Positions 6,201-9,781 of a stretch of DNA of 9,781 nt are shown piece by piece; the stretch's first letter is position 1; every line of letters begins with the position of its first letter. A program made the position numbers and the translations under genes. The notes beneath the pieces are model-generated. The model was not told where the DNA came from and searched no databases. It saw only the letters and a program-made list of their open reading frames with translations. The stretch is from Candidatus Poribacteria bacterium (GTDB lineage Bacteria; Poribacteria; WGA-4E; B28-G17), in NCBI GenBank assembly GCA_003645735.1, contig QNBQ01000036.1:1-9781 (forward strand), written 5' to 3'.

Positions 6201-8934
6201 CCCGGGCGTGACGGTGAACGCCAGGTTCAACTACTGGGGCGATCCCTCCGGACCGCACGACCCATCGGATGGCCCGCCGCTTCATAACCCGGACGGGGAA
6301 GGCGATGAAGTGAGCGATTACGTCGATTACAGCTCCTGGGCATCCGCTCCGGGGGAGATGGGAAAGCTTCGGAGAAGCCCGGATGTGTGGGTCATCCTCC
6401 AAGGGGATACGGCTATAGTGCCCGGAGGGACCGTCTGCTACTACCTCTGGTTCGGAAACAGGGGTCAGGTGTCGGCTGAGGACGTCGTTCTGCAGCTCAG
6501 ACTGCCCGAAGGGCTTACCTATCGCAGGGACGCAAGCGGGCTTTCGCCGAGCGTTTCGGCGGACTCTCGAACGATAACTTGGAATTTAGGAACGCTCGCC
6601 CCATGGGAGGAGAGCGATTTCTTCGTCTACGCCTCCGCTGAGGAGGGACTTATGGGCACCCTGACCGCCGAGGCTGAGATCTCGATCCCCACAGGGGAGA
6701 GGAACCTCACGAACAACTCCTCGTCCTTGGACAGCTACGTGGTGGAACCCAAACCGAAAATAGAGCTGACCATCTTCGGCGAACGTTTAAGACCGGGCTT
6801 CGTTTCTGAATTCACCATATTTTACACGAACGTCGGCACCGGCCCGGCATATGATGTCAGAATAGAGGTCCACCTCGACGATTCGCGTTTCCCTGAGGAC
6901 GGAACGAGGAGGTTCCTGTTCGCCGGTCCCGGGACCGTCGTCACCCCAGACGGCGTGACCTGGGAATACGATGATGAAAGGCATGTCATCACCTTCTACG
7001 TGGGAGATCTATACCCTGCCTCTTTAGAAGAGGAGGAAGAGGCGAGAGAGGGCGTGAGACACGCAAAACTTTCGCAAGTATTCGGTGTTCCAGGGGGAGT
7101 GGTCCGTAGCATGTATGGTGGAATAATCAAAGAAGCGGTTAAATGGGGTATTGAGGTGCACCGGAGAAATCAGCCCTGCACCCCCATGGGTCTTGTGATC
7201 CCGGTTTTTCAGAGGAGCCCGACGGCGGAGGCGATGCTAAGGTTAGCCGATGTCCCTTGGGAAGTGCCGGGACACGTGGTCGGTTCGGCGGACCCCAACG
7301 ACAAACAGGTCACCCCCGCTGGATACGACTGGAGGTTCGGATATGTGAAAGGGGATCGGCCGTTCAACTACACCATACGGTTTGAGAACAAAGCCGAGGC
7401 GACAGCAGAGGCCACTTACATAACGATCGAGGATCACCTCGACCCAAACCTCGATTGGAGCACGCTTCAGATACTCGGGATCCAGGTGGGCGGCAGGTTA
7501 TACACACCATATAACTATGACCGTGGGAAGCTATCCATCACCTTCGACCCCGACACGGGCCTGCTCAGGTTCTTCTTCGATGGGATAGACCTGCCCCCCA
7601 ACGTCAACCCTCCTGAGGGCGAAGGGATGGTGGTATACAGCGTCCTACCGAAACCCAATCTGCCCGATGGAACTCAGATCCGCAACAAGGCGACCATAGT
7701 CTTCGACTACAACCCGCCCATAGATACACCTGAGGTTGTGAACACGATCGATAAAACTCCCCCCTCCTCCCATGTGCTTCCGTTTGAAGACGATGTGATC
7801 TACACGGAGAATTTCGAGGTGAGATGGGAGGGGGAGGACGCCCTCTCAGGCGTGCGAAGTTACACCATATATGTCTCGACGGATGGAGGGGAGTTCGAAC
7901 CCTGGCTGGAGGGGACGACCGATACATCGGCGACCTTCTCAGGTCGGTTCGGTCACACTTACTCCTTCTACAGCGTTGCCGTGGATAACGTCGGAAACGA
8001 GGAGCCCCCACCCGATTCGCCCGATGTAACCGTCCACGTCCGGACGAGACATCTGCTCCTTGGTGATGTGACGGGAAACGGAGACATCACAGCCTATGAC
8101 GCCGCGGTGATCCTGAGGTATCTCGTCGACAAGGAAGATCTCACAGATGAGCAGCTTGCAGCGGCGGATGTGAGCGGAAATGGCGAGGTAAGCGCATACG
8201 ATGCCGCCAAAATCCTCCAGTTCGTCGTCGGGCTGATAGATAAGCTCGGGCCGGAGGAGGGAGCGCCTTCGATGAGGCTCAAGTCCCGCACCGTCTCCCT
8301 CCCCTCCCTCAAAGCGAGGCCGGGCGAGAGGATCTCTGTCCCCATACTTGTGGACGATCCGGAGGGGATAATCTCCGGGGAGATAAGCCTGAAGTTTAAT
8401 GGGGAAGCCCTCAGGTTCATAGGGGTAAGGAGCGGGTTCAAACTCGAAAGCAAGGTCGATGGTGACAGGCTGAAGCTCGCGTTCGCTGGATCAAAGGCCG
8501 GAGGGTCGAAGGCATTGGCTCATATCGAGTTTGAGGTCACGAACGACGCGTTCGATTACGCCGAGCTGAAGCTGGAGGAGGTGAGATTGAACGAGGGTGT
8601 GGAGGTCAAGCTATTAGATGGCAAGGTAGAGCTCATCCCGAGACAAACGGAGCTTCTGCAGAACTATCCCAATCCCTTCAATCTGGAGACATGGATACCC
8701 TTCAGGCTCTCGGAGGGAGGAGAGGTCGTGATAAGGATATACGATGTTAGAGGGAGGCTGGTGAGGGAGCTCGATCTGGGGTATATGGAAGCGGGCAGCT
8801 ACACGGGGAAAAACAGGGCTGCGCGCTGGGATGGAAGGAACGAGAAAGGGGAGAAGGTTGCAAGCGGGGTATATGTCTACCAGCTCCGCGTCGGCAGGCA
8901 TACTCTAGTGAGGAAGATGTCCGTGTTGAAGTAA
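3274..8934 (+). CDS. Giant secreted beta-helix repeat protein with DUF11, DUF7619-like, dockerin, cohesin-like and sorting domains
   Basis: This is a complete 1886-residue protein. Residues 1-21 form a signal peptide with a hydrophobic core (FIFLLLILLP) and probable cleavage after LEA; its n-region has no Lys or Arg, which is unusual. Residues 31 to about 1022 form four tandem right-handed beta-helix units, each with a GGDTNGDGPS loop, closed by a NYWGDPSGPHDPS cap near residue 985. Next come two DUF11-like domains (about 1035-1163 and 1163-1248), an unassigned Glu-rich, probably helical segment (about 1249-1337), a DUF7619-like domain starting SADPNDK at 1338, an Ig/FN3-like domain opening DKTPPSS (about 1493-1590), a dockerin (1597-1656, loops DVTGNGDITAYD and DVSGNGEVSAYD), a cohesin-like domain (about 1670-1782) and a sorting domain (1791-1886). 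No catalytic motif was recognised, so a structural, adhesive or glycan-binding surface role is inferred. It follows the previous gene by 62 bases, probably in one operon, and no strong promoter was seen between them. The reading frame is intact throughout. Confidence 0.93.
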   Translation: MMAVSFIFLLLILLPIRLEAQTDVSGLTVPLNSTATWTVSGSPYVVRTGRVLVRGDLVIEPGVVVKFDQGAYMEVSGSLRAIGDQDNPIVFTSLKDDEYGGDTNGDGPSQGQPGDWGAICLSSDGEAELEHVLIRWGGSSSTPFTYKANLIAKDSSSLNISSSTVERSAGEGICVCDRASARIEGVTVKDSSRNGISLFGRSDVEKARADIIGCTVQDSDEDGIHIENGIVSLRGTIISNNSFPIGIGSAFSLSHDGTNTISGNECDGAIEVKGQVVNWISGVFPGPDSLPQPIQVYLFTGSPEVPDGKELVIQPGAIFKFNEGCGLKVAGTLRAVGTSDKPIVFTSYRDDEYGGDTNGDGPSRGQPGDWDKLFLGETMGGESQLDHVIIRYGGSGALGGNIQASVFSNYHSTQLDQTTTTFDNCVIEFSAADGLVSDNSLLTLRNVEIRRNNGDGLRMRDNSRVVLEGCSIHDNLKNGVHVDDSELTLNGNTISGNTYPLSFEMSRGIGVILNHDGNNTISGNTYDDVVEIRGESIAGTLYGPDNLPPPLDTYVVGIDHRGVRVPQGTALNVESGVVIKFKSGIVSLSVYGSLTAVGTEDKPITFTSYKDDEHGGDTNGDGPSHGEPGDWGGIRIYGDNSVLDHVLVLYGGGTSPRSGLLVEGTSPQISGSIFRHNRGDGIVARSGANLNVSGCQMLDNEKNGLALYDSSAQIVSSSLSNNSEAGIYAEDSEFRISHCNIFGNGYPIHLRGEMNFSHELNAISHNTYEVVLVTAGPISGTVYSPSNLPPPISSYLVDPSWGSAYVPEGKSLSIEPGAILKFKSGWLEVRGTLRAIGDEGNEIIFTSYRDDEFGGDTNGDGPSQGQPRDWAGIKFRDTSTGSELRNVVIRYGGGASPYGSLTVIGTDDLTVERCMITRSKYGVYCDGASPVIRGCLITGNEVGIYCRNGALPLIGGSAEFQNDIFDNSGYGVRNLDPGVTVNARFNYWGDPSGPHDPSDGPPLHNPDGEGDEVSDYVDYSSWASAPGEMGKLRRSPDVWVILQGDTAIVPGGTVCYYLWFGNRGQVSAEDVVLQLRLPEGLTYRRDASGLSPSVSADSRTITWNLGTLAPWEESDFFVYASAEEGLMGTLTAEAEISIPTGERNLTNNSSSLDSYVVEPKPKIELTIFGERLRPGFVSEFTIFYTNVGTGPAYDVRIEVHLDDSRFPEDGTRRFLFAGPGTVVTPDGVTWEYDDERHVITFYVGDLYPASLEEEEEAREGVRHAKLSQVFGVPGGVVRSMYGGIIKEAVKWGIEVHRRNQPCTPMGLVIPVFQRSPTAEAMLRLADVPWEVPGHVVGSADPNDKQVTPAGYDWRFGYVKGDRPFNYTIRFENKAEATAEATYITIEDHLDPNLDWSTLQILGIQVGGRLYTPYNYDRGKLSITFDPDTGLLRFFFDGIDLPPNVNPPEGEGMVVYSVLPKPNLPDGTQIRNKATIVFDYNPPIDTPEVVNTIDKTPPSSHVLPFEDDVIYTENFEVRWEGEDALSGVRSYTIYVSTDGGEFEPWLEGTTDTSATFSGRFGHTYSFYSVAVDNVGNEEPPPDSPDVTVHVRTRHLLLGDVTGNGDITAYDAAVILRYLVDKEDLTDEQLAAADVSGNGEVSAYDAAKILQFVVGLIDKLGPEEGAPSMRLKSRTVSLPSLKARPGERISVPILVDDPEGIISGEISLKFNGEALRFIGVRSGFKLESKVDGDRLKLAFAGSKAGGSKALAHIEFEVTNDAFDYAELKLEEVRLNEGVEVKLLDGKVELIPRQTELLQNYPNPFNLETWIPFRLSEGGEVVIRIYDVRGRLVRELDLGYMEAGSYTGKNRAARWDGRNEKGEKVASGVYVYQLRVGRHTLVRKMSVLK
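3364..4128 (+). repeat. Beta-helix repeat unit 1 of 4
   Basis: This is the first of four tandem protein-level units in the giant gene (residues 31-285, 255 residues). It opens with a strand ending IEPGVVVKF. A 26-residue core at nt 3544-3621 runs from FTS to GDW and includes GGDTNGDGPSQGQPGDW. After the core come short helix rungs and the sequence NTISGNECDGAIEV. Confidence 0.8.
4129..4899 (+). repeat. Beta-helix repeat unit 2 of 4
   Basis: Unit 2 covers residues 286-542 (257 residues). It begins GPDSLPQPIQVYL, followed by IQPGAIFKF. Its 78-base core is at 4306-4383 and differs from unit 1 within the Asp-rich loop only by R for Q after GPS. It ends with NTISGNTYDDVVEI. Confidence 0.8.
4900..5622 (+). 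repeat. Beta-helix repeat unit 3 of 4
   Basis: Unit 3 covers residues 543-783 (241 residues). It begins GPDNLPPPLDTYVV and continues VESGVVIKFKSG. Its 78-base core is at 5089-5166 and carries DDEHGGDTNGDGPSHGEPGD. It ends with the matching NTYEVVLV strand. Confidence 0.8.
5623..6339 (+). repeat. Beta-helix repeat unit 4 of 4, with C-terminal cap
   Basis: Unit 4 covers residues 784 to about 1022. It begins SPSNLPPPISSYLV and continues IEPGAILKFKSG. Its 78-base core is at 5806-5883, with R for G just before the closing DW. It differs from the others in its last part: it closes with NARFNYWGDPSGPHDPSDG and DYVDYSSW, a common end cap of right-handed beta-helix surface proteins. The end boundary is approximate. 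Confidence 0.75.
8062..8931 (+). repeat. C-terminal attachment cassette, copy 2
   Basis: This is the partner of 2339-3208: exactly 870 bases and 290 residues, with the same domain order. Both copies retain all the Asp/Ser/Asn calcium-ligand positions expected of dockerin loops. Both use Ala-Tyr or Pro-Tyr at loop positions 10 and 11, where clostridial dockerins typically have Ser-Thr. Sharing between genes at this level suggests duplication or shuffling of the tail. Confidence 0.85.
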
Positions 8935-8952
8935 TTTGAAAATAAACGAGAT

Positions 8953-8976
8953 AGGGGCGCAGGGCCCTGCGCCCCT
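8953..8976. repeat. Perfect 24-base GC-rich palindrome, possible terminator or dispersed repeat
   Basis: The half-site AGGGGCGCAGGG is followed directly by its exact reverse complement, starting 18 bases after the stop codon of the giant gene. Its position fits transcription termination, but no T-run follows (CCAGTAAGTG), so it is not a textbook intrinsic terminator. GC-rich palindromes of this GGGGCGC...GCGCCCC form occur as dispersed repeats in several environmental bacterial genomes, which is an equally good reading. As RNA it would fold into a stable hairpin. Confidence 0.6.
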
Positions 8977-9123
8977 CCAGTAAGTGAATCCCAAAGCTCG
9001 GACATGAGTTGAGATGTCTTCCTTTCGCCTTTGAAACCCGATTAACCTCCGTCCTCCCCTGAAGACGTGAAAATGATCGAAAATCATCTCCCCTTAGAGG
9101 GTCATTCGAGGGGGGTTGAAGCG

Positions 9124-9136
9124 CCGATATAATCGG
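9124..9136 (+). promoter_or_regulatory. TATAAT box within a short dyad
   Basis: CCGAT and ATCGG (9124-9128 and 9132-9136) flank a 3-base centre, and the consensus -10 sequence TATAAT lies at 9128-9133 across it. At 17-base spacing the -35 position reads TTCGAG, a poor match. It could be a second, weaker or activator-dependent promoter for the sulfatase, or chance. Confidence 0.2.
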
Positions 9137-9183
9137 TGGCCGGATGTTATCCCAATCCCTGTCCTGACCTCAGGCGGATCAAC

Positions 9184-9212
9184 TTGACATCGCTGAAGGC
9201 ACGTGTTATTTT
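9184..9212 (+). promoter_or_regulatory. Candidate sigma-70-type promoter of the sulfatase gene
   Basis: TTGACA (9184-9189) matches the -35 consensus exactly. After a 17-base spacer comes TATTTT (9207-9212), matching four of six -10 positions. Transcription would start near 9219, about 47 bases before the chosen sulfatase start. Promoter preferences in this lineage are not known to me, so this is a consensus match only. Confidence 0.45.
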
Positions 9213-9230
9213 TAGCGTGCCTTTTCAAGC
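9192..9230 (+). promoter_or_regulatory. Imperfect inverted repeat spanning the -10 box (operator or terminator-like hairpin)
   Basis: AAGGCACG (9196-9203) and CGTGCCTT (9216-9223) form a perfect 8-base stem around a 12-base AT-rich loop. The arms extend outward with a bulge to GCTGA on the left and TCAAGC on the right. The loop contains the candidate -10 sequence. The dyad could bind a repressor; alternatively, the hairpin followed by TT could end transcription coming from upstream. Confidence 0.4.
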
Positions 9231-9252
9231 TGCGGAGCCAGCTGTCGTGGAG

Positions 9253-9257
9253 AGGAG
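9253..9257 (+). promoter_or_regulatory. Ribosome binding site that decides the sulfatase start
   Basis: AGGAG lies only 2 bases before the ATG at 9260 but 8 bases before the in-frame ATG at 9266. The second spacing is normal, so translation most likely begins at 9266. Confidence 0.65.
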
Positions 9258-9265
9258 AAATGGCG

Positions 9266-9781
9266 ATGAACTTTGTTCTCTTCAACCCGGAGGAGATGAG
9301 GGCCGAGACACTGGGGGTTTACGGCCATCCCCTCTCCCAAACCCCCAACATGAGAAGGCTGGCCGCTGAGGGAGTCCTTTTCAAAAACTGCTTCGTCCAG
9401 CACACCGTCTGCACCCCCTCCAGGTGCAGCTTCACGACGGGCTGGTATCCCCATGTGAGAGGTCACAGGACGCTCTGGCACCTGCTTCGGCCCCACGAGC
9501 CGAACCTGTTCAAATACCTCAAAAGGGCGGGATATCAGATCATCTGGTGGGGGAAAAACGACCTGCTGGCGACCGACAGCTTCCCCGAAAGCGTGACCCA
9601 GGTGAGGGGGAGAAGGGGCAGGGCGTTCGGGAGGAACCCGTTCGACCTCGATGACCCCCGTTACTACACCTTCCTGTGCGAGCCGTTCGATGGGTCCGTG
9701 GAGGAACACGTCGACTACAACTCCGTCGCCGACGCGATAGAGTTCCTCCGCTCCAACCCCAAGGAGCCATTTCTCCTATTC
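9266..9781 (+). CDS. Sulfatase, formylglycine-dependent type (3' partial)
   Basis: The first 172 residues of a type I sulfatase are visible; family members are usually about 450-550 residues, so most of the gene lies beyond the window. It hydrolyses sulfate esters, and the substrate cannot be read from this part. The N-terminus opens directly on the first core strand (NFVLFNPEEMRAETLGVYGH), followed by TPNMRRLAAEG and then CTPSR at residues 49-53. That is the CxPxR motif whose Cys is converted to formylglycine, and the conserved GKND follows near residue 97. The usual metal-binding Asp-Asp after the first strand is Glu9-Glu10 here. With the start at 9266 there is no signal peptide, implying a cytoplasmic enzyme, although an ATG at 9260 would add only two residues. 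It has its own promoter candidate and lies 331 bases from the giant gene, so it is probably a separate unit. The context suggests use of sulfated glycans. Confidence 0.92.
   Translation, partial: MNFVLFNPEEMRAETLGVYGHPLSQTPNMRRLAAEGVLFKNCFVQHTVCTPSRCSFTTGWYPHVRGHRTLWHLLRPHEPNLFKYLKRAGYQIIWWGKNDLLATDSFPESVTQVRGRRGRAFGRNPFDLDDPRYYTFLCEPFDGSVEEHVDYNSVADAIEFLRSNPKEPFLLF

Larger units (their letters stand above)
8935..9265. other. Intergenic region between the giant gene and the sulfatase
   Basis: This 331-base stretch has no convincing gene on either strand. It holds a perfect palindrome (8953-8976), a TATAAT inside a short dyad (9124-9136), a TTGACA/TATTTT promoter candidate overlapped by a hairpin (9184-9230), and the sulfatase ribosome binding site. 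The part from 8977 to 9123 shows only short inverted repeats such as ATGAT-CGAAA-ATCAT near 9074, which I do not interpret. Confidence 0.75.

Noticed and set aside
7018..7284. Frameshift or foreign insertion inside the giant gene
   Set aside because: The frame is continuous, no direct repeats or element ends were seen at the borders, and helical inserts at this type of domain junction are plausible as native sequence.
9136..9369. Plus-strand open frame from a GTG at 9136
   Set aside because: It overlaps the sulfatase start in another frame, has no ribosome binding site and has no protein-like features.
9212..9709. Minus-strand 165-codon open frame
   Set aside because: It is antisense to the sulfatase, whose CTPSR and GKND motifs fix the true frame.

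Overview
The window reads as a fragment of a bacterial genome rich in secreted, modular surface proteins. The closest match I recognise is Candidatus Poribacteria or a related uncultured lineage. This rests on established knowledge plus inference: both large proteins end in a FlgD/Por-type sorting domain opening with NYPNPFNxETWIPF, joined to a type I dockerin and a cohesin-like domain. That combination, with a sulfatase nearby, is typical of poribacterial genomes. No rRNA or marker gene is present, so the assignment is tentative.

Layout, all genes on the + strand. (1) Positions 2-3211: the 3' part of a very large gene whose start lies upstream of the window. Its product has the end of an ASH-type (choice-of-anchor D) domain, a pectate-lyase-like right-handed beta-helix ending in a PDIGAYEY cap, a DUF11 domain, a second ASH-type domain, a dockerin, a cohesin-like domain and a C-terminal sorting domain. 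(2) Positions 3212-3273: a 62-base gap with no clear terminator and a strong Shine-Dalgarno. (3) Positions 3274-8934: a complete 1886-residue secreted protein with a signal peptide, four long beta-helix units each carrying one near-identical GGDTNGDGPS loop, two DUF11-like domains, an unassigned charged, probably helical insert, a DUF7619-like domain, an Ig/FN3-like domain, and the same dockerin, cohesin-like and sorting tail as gene 1. (4) Positions 8935-9265: intergenic, holding a perfect 24-base palindrome, a possible -10 box inside a dyad, and a consensus-like promoter overlapped by an imperfect hairpin. (5) Positions 9266-9781: the 5' part of a sulfatase with the CTPSR formylglycine motif, running off the window.

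The C-terminal 290 residues of the two large proteins align end to end without a gap, and I count 204 identities by hand (about 70%). Their N-terminal regions are unrelated at that level, so one secretion and attachment cassette has been joined to different beta-helix heads. They are probably co-transcribed and probably both displayed on the cell surface or released. The sulfatase has its own promoter candidate and no signal peptide, so it probably belongs to a separate transcription unit. It fits a lifestyle of using sulfated polysaccharides.

No tRNA, rRNA, CRISPR array, transposase or phage gene was seen. The minus strand appears to carry no genes.
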